Source of the DNA: Rhodobacter sp.
GTDB taxonomy: Bacteria > Pseudomonadota > Alphaproteobacteria > Rhodobacterales > Rhodobacteraceae
Direction: 5' to 3'
Assembly: GCA_020637555.1 (NCBI GenBank)
Contig: JACKKF010000005.1
Coordinates: 186,001 to 250,000, forward strand
Length of the DNA: 64,000 nucleotides
Part shown: one piece after another, positions 32,076 to 41,676 of the stretch
Layout: every line of letters starts with the position of its first letter
How positions within the stretch are numbered: position 1 is the stretch's first letter
Notes under the pieces: generated by a model
Databases searched by the model: none
The model's input: only the letters and a program-made list of their open reading frames with translations
Told to the model about the DNA's origin: nothing
Program-made: the position numbers and the translations under genes

Positions 32076-34238
32076 ATGACGGCAGACAATCCGACGGCAC
32101 CCGGGGCCGCAAGCATCGCCGAGGGCGTGGACGACGAGGTGATCGCCTCGAACCAGCGGGTGTTCGGCGGCACGCTGGGGCATGTGATGGCCGCGCTTTG
32201 CGTGGTGTATACGGGCTTTCACATCGTCGTCATGAATGCCTATCCGCTGGAAACCTGGGTCTACCGGCTGCTGCATGTGGGTGGCGGGCTGGCGCTGGGG
32301 TTCGTGCTGTTCGCCGCCCGTGGCCTGCCCCAGGGGCGGGCGGTGCCGCTCAGCCTGGCGGAGCGCGCGCTGACCGCGCTGGCGGCGGTGGCGCTGGCGG
32401 TTGCCGGCGGGCAGCTTGTGACCATGTGGGCGACCGGCGACCTGATCCAGACCGGGGCAGACGCGGGCAAGCATGTCGCCACCTTCGGCTGGCCACTGAT
32501 CGCGGGCACGCTGCTGGCGCTGGCGGCCGCCTGGATCGCGCCCGCGCGCGACCGGGGCCGGTTCTCGTGGGCGGATGGGCTGCTGTCGCTGGCCGCGGTG
32601 ATCGTCGCGGCCTACATCATCCTGCACGCCGATTTCCTGAGGGTTCGCGCGCAGGTGTTTCCGCATCCCAACGACATGTGGGCCTCGATCTCCGGGATCG
32701 TGCTGATCCTGGAACTGACGCGGCGGCTGGCCGGTCTGGCCCTGGTGCTGATCGTCGCGGTGTTCGTGGCCTATGGGTTCCTGGGGCCCTGGCTGCCGGG
32801 CGTCCTGCATCACAATGGCTATGCGCCGGCGCGGTTCTTTGCCTTTCTTTACACCGATAACGGCATCCTGGGGCCGACGACCTCGATCTCGTCGACCTAT
32901 ATTATCCTGTTCATCACCTTTGCGGCCTTTCTCCAGGCCAGCCATGTCGGCGAGTATTTCGTGAACTTCGCCTTTGCCGCGGCCGGGTCCGCCCGGGGTG
33001 GGCCGGCCAAGGTGGCGGTCTTTGCCTCGGGGTTGATGGGGATGATCAACGGCACCTCGGCCGGGAACGTGGTGGCGACGGGATCGCTGACCATCCCGCT
33101 GATGAAGCGCGTGGGCTACAAGCCCCGGACGGCGGCCAGCGTCGAGGCGGCGGCCTCGACCGGGGGGCAGATCATGCCGCCGATCATGGGGGCGGGCGCC
33201 TTCATCATGGCCGAGATCACCGCCATTCCCTATCGCGACATCGCCATCGCGGCGATCATCCCGGCGGTGCTGTATTTCGTGTCGGTCTATTTCATGGTCG
33301 ACAAGGAGGCCCTGAAGAACGGCATGAAGGGCCTGCCCCGCGACGAGTTGCCCTCGTTCAGGGTGATGGCGCGCCGGGTGTTCCTGTTCATCCCCATCGC
33401 CATCCTGATCGGCGCGCTGTTCATGGGCTATTCGGTGATCCGTGCGGGCACGCTGGCCATGGCGGCCTCGGCGGTGGTGAGCTGGCTCACACCCAACAGG
33501 ATGGGCATTCGGGATGTGCTGTGGGCGCTGGAAATCGCCGCGCGCATGGCGTTCCAGATGGTCGCGGTCTGCGCGGCGGCTGGGGTGATCGTCGGTGTCA
33601 TCGCGCTGACCGGCGTCGGCACGCGGTTCTCGTCGCTCTTGCTGACGCTGGCGGGACAGAGCCAGCTTGTCGGCATGGCCTTTGCCATGCTGGTGGCAAT
33701 CATCCTGGGCATGGGAATGCCGACCACGGCGGCCTATGCGGTGGCGGCGGCGGTGATCGCGCCGGGGCTGATCCGCATGGGCATCGACCCGCTGACCGCG
33801 CATTTCTTCATCTTCTACTATGCCGTGATCTCGGCCATCACCCCGCCGGTCGCGCTGGCCGCCTATGCCGGCGCGGCCATCGCGCAATCCGACCCGATGC
33901 GCACCTCGGTCGAGAGCTTCAAGTTCGGACTGGCGGCCTTCGTGGTGCCATTCATGTTCTTCTACTCGCGCGAGATGCTGATGCAGGGCGCCTGGCTGGA
34001 CATTGCGCATGTCTTCGTGACGGCCCTGTTCGGCGTGTTCCTGATGGCCTCGGCGGTGCAGGGCTGGCTGTTCGGGCGGATGGGTCCCATGCTGCGCGTG
34101 CTGACGCTGATCGGCGCGCTGGGCATGATCAAGGGCGGCTGGATGAGCGATCTGGGCGGGCTGGCCATCGCACTCCTGGTGATCGCCATCCAGCGCGGGT
34201 TGATCTCGTCGCGGACGATCGCCAAGGGCATGGATTGA
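32076..34238 (+). CDS. TRAP transporter fused permease (DctQM, TAXI type)
   Basis: A 720-residue polytopic inner-membrane protein that joins the small (DctQ-like) and large (DctM-like) TRAP permease subunits, as is usual for TAXI systems. The N-terminal third has about six helices; the DctM part begins near 215, with GMINGTSAGNVVATGS, AAASTGGQIMPPIMGAGAF and MGMPTTAAYAVAAAVIAPGL, all typical of the transport domain. It ends with extra helices (DUF3394-like). It works with the solute-binding protein upstream and is presumably controlled by DctB/DctD. Confidence 0.92.
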   Translation: MTADNPTAPGAASIAEGVDDEVIASNQRVFGGTLGHVMAALCVVYTGFHIVVMNAYPLETWVYRLLHVGGGLALGFVLFAARGLPQGRAVPLSLAERALTALAAVALAVAGGQLVTMWATGDLIQTGADAGKHVATFGWPLIAGTLLALAAAWIAPARDRGRFSWADGLLSLAAVIVAAYIILHADFLRVRAQVFPHPNDMWASISGIVLILELTRRLAGLALVLIVAVFVAYGFLGPWLPGVLHHNGYAPARFFAFLYTDNGILGPTTSISSTYIILFITFAAFLQASHVGEYFVNFAFAAAGSARGGPAKVAVFASGLMGMINGTSAGNVVATGSLTIPLMKRVGYKPRTAASVEAAASTGGQIMPPIMGAGAFIMAEITAIPYRDIAIAAIIPAVLYFVSVYFMVDKEALKNGMKGLPRDELPSFRVMARRVFLFIPIAILIGALFMGYSVIRAGTLAMAASAVVSWLTPNRMGIRDVLWALEIAARMAFQMVAVCAAAGVIVGVIALTGVGTRFSSLLLTLAGQSQLVGMAFAMLVAIILGMGMPTTAAYAVAAAVIAPGLIRMGIDPLTAHFFIFYYAVISAITPPVALAAYAGAAIAQSDPMRTSVESFKFGLAAFVVPFMFFYSREMLMQGAWLDIAHVFVTALFGVFLMASAVQGWLFGRMGPMLRVLTLIGALGMIKGGWMSDLGGLAIALLVIAIQRGLISSRTIAKGMD

Positions 34239-34240
34239 GG

Positions 34241-34336
34241 CGGTCGCGGGGGGCCAGCCCCCCGCACCCCCCTGCTCGGGGGGGGATCACGGATCCCCCC
34301 CGAGACCCCCCCGTGCGTATTTCCGACAAGATGATG
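34241..34336. repeat. Dispersed intergenic repeat, family 2 copy D, with hairpins
   Basis: A G/C-tract region with self-complementary segments ends in a 28-bp block (34309-34336) that matches, inverted, bases 46037-46064 at 27 of 28 positions; its core is AAATACGCACGGGG. It sits between the convergent TRAP permease and phosphatase genes and includes the last codons of the latter. Likely a two-way terminator or mobile palindromic element. Confidence 0.65.
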
Positions 34337-34793
34337 GGGCGGTGGCCCAGAGGTGCTGGGCGTCGGTCTCGATCGCGCAGGGCCGGGCCTGGCGCAGGCG
34401 GGACAGGGCAGGGTCGGCGGCTTCGCCCCGTTCGATCAACAGGCGCAGCGCGATCATGCCCGAGCGGCCGCAGCCGCCCCGGCAGTGAACCACCAGCGTG
34501 CCGCCGCTGTCCAGAACCGCCCGGGCGCGGACGCTGAGCGCCGGCCAGTCCGATCCCGGGGGCGGGGTCTGGAAATCGGGCACGGGGAAATGCGCCCAGC
34601 CGATCCCGTGCGCCGCCAGCCAGTCCGGCAGGTCCGCGGCGCCGAGGGCCCGCAACTCGGCCGTTTCCGTCAGCGACAGCACCAGCGCGGGCGCCAGAGC
34701 GGCGATGCGCGCGCGGGCCTCGGCCGTGACGGGCAGGGGGCACAGCACCAGCGTTCCGGCGCCGGCGGGCAGTGATGCGATGGCGAAGGTCAT
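34287..34793 (-). CDS. Small dual-specificity-type protein phosphatase
   Basis: A 168-residue cytosolic protein with the cysteine-phosphatase signature HCRGGCGRSG: Cys104 is the nucleophile and Arg110 binds phosphate (CX5R). VPDFQ (Asp73) is the likely general acid. The size and order fit the dual-specificity/PTP-like family, with substrate unknown. The last roughly 20 residues are coded by a dispersed repeat, so the natural C-terminus may have been changed by insertion of that element. The ATG at 34793 is chosen; upstream codons lack homology. Confidence 0.82.
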   Translation of the reverse strand: MTFAIASLPAGAGTLVLCPLPVTAEARARIAALAPALVLSLTETAELRALGAADLPDWLAAHGIGWAHFPVPDFQTPPPGSDWPALSVRARAVLDSGGTLVVHCRGGCGRSGMIALRLLIERGEAADPALSRLRQARPCAIETDAQHLWATAPSSCRKYARGGLGGDP

Positions 34794-34887
34794 GCGCACA
34801 GCGTTAGGCCGCGCGCGATTGCGCCGCAAGGGTCATGGCGCAGCGGGCGGGTTTGCGCCATGATGGGCGCAACGCAAGGAGGGTCGG

Positions 34888-35244
34888 ATGGACGATGTGG
34901 CGAAACTGTTGAAAGGTGCGGTGGCCGAACTGGACGCGCTGCTCAATGCCAAGAACGTGCTGGGCGAGCCGATCGACCGCGATGGCGCCACGGTGATTCC
35001 GATCGTCAGCTATGGCTTCGGTTTTGGCGCGGGGGGCGCCAGTGGCCTGATCGCCGGGCAGGAGGGTGCCGGTGCGGCGGCGGGCGGCGGCATCCGTCCG
35101 GTCGGCGCGATCATCATCGACGACAGCGGCGCCCGGGTCGAGACCGTGCGCGGTGACGTGGCGACCCTGGCCGAGGCTGTGGGCGGCACCGTTGCCAAGG
35201 TCATCAAGGCGCGGCAGGGCAAGGCCTCGGACGAGAGCGCGTGA
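34888..35244 (+). CDS. GerW/YtfJ-family protein
   Basis: A 118-residue protein of the GerW family, first known from Bacillus as spore germination protein YtfJ but present in non-sporulating bacteria too. Family features are ATVIPIVSYGFGFGAGG, the glycine-rich central loop and GIRPVGAIIIDDSGARVE. No signal peptide or membrane helix is present. Its stop overlaps the DUF2953 gene start by 4 bases, the same gene order as YtfJ-YtfI in Bacillus. Molecular function unknown. Confidence 0.88.
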   Translation: MDDVAKLLKGAVAELDALLNAKNVLGEPIDRDGATVIPIVSYGFGFGAGGASGLIAGQEGAGAAAGGGIRPVGAIIIDDSGARVETVRGDVATLAEAVGGTVAKVIKARQGKASDESA

Positions 35245-35780
35245 TTTCCTGGCTGCTCGTCGCGGCGGGGCTGCTGCTGGCGGCGCTTGTGCTGCTGCCG
35301 TTGCGGCTGTCGCTGCGGCTGGATAGCGCGCCCGCGGCGCGTTTGCGGCTTGTCGTCGGGGTGCTGGCGCTGCCGCCCCGGTGGACGCTGGTCGATACCG
35401 CGCGCCCGCAGTCCGGGGGCCGCGACCGGCCTGATCGCCCCGCTGGCAGCCGTGCGCCCGCGGATCGGGCGCCGGTGCGCCGGGCGCGGATCCTGGCCGC
35501 CTTGCCGCGTGTCGGTGTGGACCTGTTGCGCCGGGTTCGGGTGGAGTCGTGCCACCTGGAGGTGCGTTTCGGTCTGGGCGATCCCGCCGCCACGGGCGAG
35601 CTTTTCGGCCGCCTGATCCCGCTGACCGCTGCGCGCTGGGCCATGCCGCCCGGGTCCGTTCTGCGGCTTGAGCCCGATTTCGCCAGCGAGGTGCTGGAGG
35701 GGCAGGGCGCCATCGTGCTGCGGGTGATCCCCGTGCTGTGGATCGCGCCGCTGGTGCGACTGGCCTGGGCGCTGCGATGA
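35241..35780 (+). CDS. DUF2953 family membrane protein
   Basis: A 179-residue protein with an N-terminal membrane helix (about 2-22, WLLVAAGLLLAALVLLPL), a basic disordered stretch (about 50-85) and a DUF2953-like region containing LEVRFGLGDPAATGELFGRLIPL and a last hydrophobic segment (about 160-178). It is the equivalent of Bacillus YtfI, the partner of the GerW-type YtfJ. It is coupled by ATGA overlaps to genes on both sides. Confidence 0.75.
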   Translation: MISWLLVAAGLLLAALVLLPLRLSLRLDSAPAARLRLVVGVLALPPRWTLVDTARPQSGGRDRPDRPAGSRAPADRAPVRRARILAALPRVGVDLLRRVRVESCHLEVRFGLGDPAATGELFGRLIPLTAARWAMPPGSVLRLEPDFASEVLEGQGAIVLRVIPVLWIAPLVRLAWALR

Positions 35781-36025
35781 GGGTTGTTCTGGATCGACCG
35801 GTCAGCGGGCGGGGCTATCGGGTGGCGGCCCTGTCGCGGGTTGACCTGGTGGCGCATGTCGGTCACACAGTCGCCGCCGGCTGGGCGGCCAAGGAACCCG
35901 TGGCGATCCTGATCGCGGGGCCGGGCGGGATGTCGGCGGTCGATCTGACCGGGCGTCGCCTGACCCGGGCCGAGGTCGAGCGGCTGTGTCCCGGCGCCTG
36001 GGACGGGATGACGACCCGCGCGTGA
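35777..36025 (+). CDS. Hypothetical protein coupled to the GerW-DUF2953 pair
   Basis: An 82-residue product beginning MRVVLDRPVSGRGYRVAALS. It overlaps the DUF2953 stop by 4 bases (ATGA), the main support that it is real. It has no membrane helix or known motif; the middle (VAILIAGPGGMSAVDLTGRR) is strand-like and the end helical. It lies just upstream of the groESL promoter. I do not recognise the family. Confidence 0.55.
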   Translation: MRVVLDRPVSGRGYRVAALSRVDLVAHVGHTVAAGWAAKEPVAILIAGPGGMSAVDLTGRRLTRAEVERLCPGAWDGMTTRA

Positions 36026-36045
36026 ATTTTTCCGCAAGGACCCTG

Positions 36046-36074
36046 TTGACAGCCCCAGAGGTGCTGCCTATCTC
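36046..36074 (+). promoter_or_regulatory. Sigma-70-type promoter of groESL
   Basis: A consensus TTGACA (36046-36051) and TATCTC (36069-36074) are 17 bases apart. The CIRCE operator begins 8 bases after the -10 box, so HrcA bound there would cover the transcription start. Confidence 0.75.
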
Positions 36075-36082
36075 GGGTGCCG

Positions 36083-36109
36083 TTAGCACTCGCCACGGGT
36101 GAGTGCTAA
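36083..36109. promoter_or_regulatory. CIRCE element, HrcA operator
   Basis: A perfect TTAGCACTC-N9-GAGTGCTAA inverted repeat lies 37 bases before groS. CIRCE is bound by the repressor HrcA and released on heat shock. No hrcA gene is in the window. Confidence 0.97.
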
Positions 36110-36145
36110 AAGCATTCGAACCTGGAACCTAGGGAGTGTTCACAG

Positions 36146-36433
36146 ATGGCTTTCAAACCCCTCCACGACCGCGTGCTGGTCCGCCGCGTGCAGAGCGACG
36201 AGAAGACCAAGGGCGGTCTGATCATCCCCGATTCGGCGAAGGAAAAGCCCGCCGAGGGTGAAATCGTCGCTTGCGGCGAAGGCGCGCGCAAGGACTCGGG
36301 CGAGCTGATCGCGATGGCCGTGAAAGCGGGCGACCGCGTCCTGTTCGGCAAATGGTCGGGCACCGAAGTGACGGTCGACGGCGAAGAGCTGCTGATCATG
36401 AAGGAAAGCGACATCCTGGGCATCCTGTCCTGA
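36146..36433 (+). CDS. groS: Co-chaperonin GroES
   Basis: A 95-residue GroES, the lid of the GroEL folding chamber. The sequence MAFKPLHDRVLVRRVQSDEK, the mobile loop KTKGGLIIPDSAKEKPAEG and the end KESDILGILS are all canonical. It follows the CIRCE operator and precedes groEL by 47 bases with its own AAGGAG site. Confidence 0.97.
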   Translation: MAFKPLHDRVLVRRVQSDEKTKGGLIIPDSAKEKPAEGEIVACGEGARKDSGELIAMAVKAGDRVLFGKWSGTEVTVDGEELLIMKESDILGILS

Positions 36434-36480
36434 TCGCGCCGACCCTTCCCAATCAACGATAATTCCAAGGAGCACCCAAC

Positions 36481-38118
<1,638 letters not shown>

Positions 38119-38142
38119 GCCACCCGGCTTTGCGAACGATTG

Positions 38143-38171
38143 GGGCGGTCCTTCGGGGCCGCCCTTTTTTT
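38143..38171 (+). terminator. Intrinsic terminator of groESL
   Basis: A 9-bp stem GGGCGGTCC/GGGCCGCCC (one G-T pair) with the stable TTCG loop is followed by seven T residues, 25 bases after the groEL stop. Confidence 0.9.
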
Positions 38172-38241
38172 CCGCGATCACGGGCGGGGAAGGCGCGGCT
38201 CGGGGGCATCGAGCCCCCTCGCCGCGGTGGGCACGCCCACA

Positions 38242-38300
38242 CCGGGAGGGTTTTCCACCCTCCCGGACCCTCCCGGAGGATATTTGACGCACAAAGAGGG
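38242..38300. repeat. Dispersed intergenic repeat, family 1 copy B (inverted), with hairpin
   Basis: Read on the minus strand, it has CTTTGTGC, three variable bases and AAATATCC, as at 3429 and 44763, next to a 9-bp hairpin CCGGGAGGG/CCCTCCCGG (38242-38266). It separates the convergent groEL and SRPBCC genes. Confidence 0.65.
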
Positions 38301-38308
38301 GGCAGGGG

Positions 38309-38770
38309 TCAGGCGAGCAGGCTGTCCAGCGCGGCGTAGCCGGTTTCCATGCCCTGCGCGGCGTCGCCCGCGATCAGCGCCTCGCGGGCGGCGGTGTCGG
38401 GCAGGGTCAGGGTGAGCGTCAGGTGGCAGCCGGTGGCCGTGGCGGTCAGGCGGGTTTCCACCACGGTTTCCGGCCCCGGTTCCGGCAGGTGCAGGCGCTC
38501 GACATGCAGCATCCGGTGCGGCGGGTCGACCTCGAGCACCGCGCCGGTCAAGGCGAAGCGACTGCCCAGGCCATTCGACCATTCCAGCAAGATCAGGTCG
38601 CCGGACCGGGCGCCGGGATCGCAGGTGGTCAGGGCCCAGCCCTCGGGCGCCGGCATCCAGCGGATCAGTTGCGCGGGATCGACATGGGCGTCCCAGATCT
38701 GCCGGGGCGTGGCGGCGAAATCGCGTTCCGCCACCACTGCGCAGGTGCCATCGCGGGTCAGCGTCAGCAT
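38309..38770 (-). CDS. SRPBCC/AHSA1-type ligand-binding domain protein
   Basis: A 153-residue START-like protein. The order RDFAATPRQIWDAHVDPAQLIRWM, SGDLILLEWSNG and VVETRLTATATGCHLTLTLTLPD, with a final amphipathic helix, fits the SRPBCC/AHSA1 fold that encloses a hydrophobic ligand. Ligand and role are unknown. The ATG at 38770 has GGTGAG upstream; a GTG at 38779 is possible. It is directly downstream of slyX. Confidence 0.8.
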   Translation of the reverse strand: MLTLTRDGTCAVVAERDFAATPRQIWDAHVDPAQLIRWMPAPEGWALTTCDPGARSGDLILLEWSNGLGSRFALTGAVLEVDPPHRMLHVERLHLPEPGPETVVETRLTATATGCHLTLTLTLPDTAAREALIAGDAAQGMETGYAALDSLLA

Positions 38771-38775
38771 CGGGC

Positions 38776-38982
38776 TCACCAATGCGGGGGGCGCTGATCC
38801 GCAAGCGGGATCTGCGCGCCATCGGCGACCTCGCGCTCGGCCTCGCGCTCGACAAGCTGGCGCATCCGATTGATCAGGCGGGCCAGCTGATCGCCCTGCT
38901 CGCGGGCGATGTCCGACAGGTCCTCGACCGTGCGGGTGAGGTGGGCGATCTGTTCTTCGAGACGGGCAATGCGATCTTCCAT
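38776..38982 (-). CDS. slyX: SlyX family protein
   Basis: A 68-residue coiled-coil protein. The heptad-rich MEDRIARLEEQIAHLTRTVE and the C-terminal PPHW (the usual P-P-H-Y/W ending) are family hallmarks. SlyX has no established function. It ends 5 bases before the SRPBCC start on the same strand and is divergent from hisS. Confidence 0.85.
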   Translation of the reverse strand: MEDRIARLEEQIAHLTRTVEDLSDIAREQGDQLARLINRMRQLVEREAEREVADGAQIPLADQRPPHW

Positions 38983-39079
38983 GCGCCGAAGATGCGCCCT
39001 GCGCCCGCCGGGGTCAACGGCTGTTGCCGCCGCGCGCCCCTTGGGCTATCCCTCGCGCGGAACCTGCCGGAAAAAGACC

Positions 39080-40582
39080 ATGAGCCAGACCAAGACCCGC
39101 CGCCCCAAGGCCGAGACGCCCAAGGGCTTTCGCGATTACTTCGGCGCCGACGTGACCGCGCGCAAGGCGATGCTGGATCGTATCGCCGCCGTCTATCATC
39201 GCCATGGGTTCGATCCGCTGGAAACCTCGGCGGTCGAGACGGTCGAGGCGCTTGGCAAGTTCCTGCCCGATGTGGACCGTCCGAACGCGGGCGTCTTTGC
39301 CTGGCAGGAGGAGGGCGCGGCCGAGGGCAAGCCCGGCGACTGGCTGGCGCTGCGCTATGACATGACCGCGCCCTTGGCGCGTGTCGCGGCCCAGTATCGC
39401 AACGACCTGCCCAGCCCCTACCGGCGCTATGCCATGGGGCCGGTCTGGCGCAACGAAAAGCCCGGGCCGGGGCGGTTTCGGCAGTTCTATCAATGCGATG
39501 CGGATACGGTGGGCGCGGCGACCGTGGCCGCCGACGCGGAAATCTGCGCCATGCTGTCGGACGTGTTCGAGGAGTTGGGTCTGGGCGGCGATTACGTCGT
39601 CAAGATCAACAACCGCAAGGTGCTGAACGGGGTGATGGAGGCGGCGGGCGTGCTGGACCCGGCCGATCCAACGCGGTTCGAGGACGAGCGCGGCATCGTC
39701 CTGCGTGCCATCGACAAGCTGGACCGGCTGGGCGAGGACGGCGTGCGCGCGCTTCTGGGCGAGGGGCGCAAGGACGAGAGCGGGGACTTCACCAAGGGGG
39801 CAGGGCTGCCCTCGCGCGCGGCGGATGTGGTGCTGGCCTTCACCGCAGCCCGACGCGACAGCGGGGCGGCGACCTGTGCCGCGTTGCGCGCGCTGGTCGG
39901 GACGTCGAGCGTTGGCACCGAGGGCGTGGACGAGCTGGAGGAAATGGCCCGTCTGCTGGAGGCGCAGGGCTACGGCCCCGACCGCATCGTCATCGACCCC
40001 TCGGTCGTGCGGGGCCTGGGCTACTACACCGGCCCGGTGTTCGAGGCCGAGCTGACCTTCGAGGTCCTCGACGAAAAGGGCCGCAAGCGGCAGTTCGGCA
40101 GCGTGGCCGGCGGCGGGCGCTATGACGATCTGGTCAAGCGGTTCACCGGGCAGGCCGTGCCGGCGACCGGGGTCAGCATCGGCGTGGACCGCCTGCTGGC
40201 CGCGCTGACCGCCAAGGGCCGCATCGAGGCCGACACCGCCGGCCCGGTCGTCGTCACCGTGATGGACCGCGCCCGGATGGCGGATTACATGGCGATGGTG
40301 CGCAGCCTCAGGCAGGCGGGCATCCGTGCCGAGGTCTATCTGGGAAATCCCAAGAACTTTGGCAACCAGTTGAAATACGCGGACAAACGCGGTGCGCCGG
40401 CGGCGATCATCCAGGGCTCGGACGAGGCCGCGCGCGGTGTTGTGCAGGTCAAGGACCTGATCCTGGGCGCGAAGATCGCGCAGAACGCCACGCTCGAGGA
40501 ATGGAAGGAACGCCCCGCCCAGGTCGAGGTGCCGGTGGCCGATCTGGTCGCCACCGTCAAGGCGATGCTGGGGGACGCATGA
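39080..40582 (+). CDS. hisS: Histidyl-tRNA synthetase
   Basis: A 500-residue class II synthetase that charges tRNA-His. Motif 2 is MGPVWRNEKPGPGRFRQFYQCD, the histidine A motif lies in GLGYYTGPVFEAE, and SVAGGGRYDDL with GVSIGVDRLLAAL forms motif 3. It carries the roughly 70-residue insert common in alphaproteobacterial HisRS (DRLGEDGVRALLGEGRKDES). A C-terminal anticodon-binding domain follows from about 385. It overlaps hisZ by 4 bases. Confidence 0.95.
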   Translation: MSQTKTRRPKAETPKGFRDYFGADVTARKAMLDRIAAVYHRHGFDPLETSAVETVEALGKFLPDVDRPNAGVFAWQEEGAAEGKPGDWLALRYDMTAPLARVAAQYRNDLPSPYRRYAMGPVWRNEKPGPGRFRQFYQCDADTVGAATVAADAEICAMLSDVFEELGLGGDYVVKINNRKVLNGVMEAAGVLDPADPTRFEDERGIVLRAIDKLDRLGEDGVRALLGEGRKDESGDFTKGAGLPSRAADVVLAFTAARRDSGAATCAALRALVGTSSVGTEGVDELEEMARLLEAQGYGPDRIVIDPSVVRGLGYYTGPVFEAELTFEVLDEKGRKRQFGSVAGGGRYDDLVKRFTGQAVPATGVSIGVDRLLAALTAKGRIEADTAGPVVVTVMDRARMADYMAMVRSLRQAGIRAEVYLGNPKNFGNQLKYADKRGAPAAIIQGSDEAARGVVQVKDLILGAKIAQNATLEEWKERPAQVEVPVADLVATVKAMLGDA

Positions 40583-41676
40583 CCATCCACACCCCCGCCG
40601 CCCGCGCCGAGGGGGCGCGGCTGTTCGGCGCCTTTCAGACCTGGGGCGCGGTGCCGGTCGAGGCGGCCGTGCTGCAACCGGCCGAAACGCTGCTGGATCT
40701 CTACGGCGAGGACATCCGCGCCCGCGCCTATGTCACGCAGGACCCGGTCCAGGGCGAGATGATGCTGCGCCCCGACTTCACCGTGCCGGTGGTGCAGGCG
40801 CACATGGCGGGCGGGGCAGAACCGGCACGCTATTGCTACCTGGGCGAGGTGTTCCGCAAGCAGGAGGGGGGGGCAAGCCGCGCCTCGGAATATCTGCAGG
40901 TGGGCTACGAGGTCTTTGACCGCGATCAGCCCCTGCGCGCCGATGCCGAGGTTTTCGCGTTGTTTTCCCGCATGTTGGCCGGAAAGGGACTGCGCGCCGC
41001 GACGGGCGACATCGGCCTGTTGATCGCCGCCGTTCAGGGCCTGCCGACCAGTGACACGCGCAAGGCCGCCCTGATGCGGCACCTGTGGCGTCCGGCGCGG
41101 TTCCGGGCGCTGCTGGAACGCTATGCCGGCCGCGCCCCGCTGCCCAAGGGGCGGGCGGATCTGCTGGCGCGGCTCGCGGCTGGGGACCGGATCGCCAGCG
41201 CCGCGCCGCAGATCGGCTTGCGCACGCGCGACGAGATCGACGCCCGCCTGACCCGCCTGGCCGAGGACGCGGCGACCCCGCCCATTCCCGCCGCGCTTGT
41301 CGATGGGCTGGAATTTCTGACCCGCGTTGCCGACAAGGCCCCCGGCGCGCTGGCGCAGATGCGGTCCCTGACGATTCAGATGCCCTGGCTGGCGCCCTCG
41401 CTCGATCTGTTCGAGCAGCGGCTGGCGGTGTTGGCCGCGCATGGGGTTGATGTGGCCGGGCTGGATTTCGAAGCGTCCTATGGCCGCACGACGCTGGAAT
41501 ATTATGATGGGTTCGTCTTTGGTTTCTATGCCGAGGCCCGCCCCGATCTGCCGCCGGTTGCCAGCGGCGGGCGCTATGATGCGCTGACCTCGGTTCTGGG
41601 GCAGGGGCGGTCCATCCCGGCGGTGGGCGGCGTGATCCGGCCGGCGCTGCTGGTCGAACTGGGGGACGCGGCATGA
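40579..41676 (+). CDS. hisZ: ATP phosphoribosyltransferase regulatory subunit HisZ
   Basis: A 365-residue HisRS paralogue that lacks synthetase activity and the anticodon domain. It forms a complex with the short HisG to make the first enzyme of histidine synthesis and confers histidine feedback. Class II-like segments are MLRPDFTVPVVQAHM, CYLGEVFRKQEGG and PVASGGRYDALTSVLG. It sits between hisS and hisG with 4-base overlaps on both sides, so the complex partners are made together. Confidence 0.93.
   Translation: MTIHTPAARAEGARLFGAFQTWGAVPVEAAVLQPAETLLDLYGEDIRARAYVTQDPVQGEMMLRPDFTVPVVQAHMAGGAEPARYCYLGEVFRKQEGGASRASEYLQVGYEVFDRDQPLRADAEVFALFSRMLAGKGLRAATGDIGLLIAAVQGLPTSDTRKAALMRHLWRPARFRALLERYAGRAPLPKGRADLLARLAAGDRIASAAPQIGLRTRDEIDARLTRLAEDAATPPIPAALVDGLEFLTRVADKAPGALAQMRSLTIQMPWLAPSLDLFEQRLAVLAAHGVDVAGLDFEASYGRTTLEYYDGFVFGFYAEARPDLPPVASGGRYDALTSVLGQGRSIPAVGGVIRPALLVELGDAA

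Noticed and set aside
31977..34010. 677-codon open frame antisense to the TRAP permease
   Set aside because: Low-complexity His/Arg/Asp-rich product with no motifs, a shadow of the real gene.
34888..35780. Sporulation genes
   Set aside because: GerW and DUF2953 occur outside spore-formers and no other spore gene is present.
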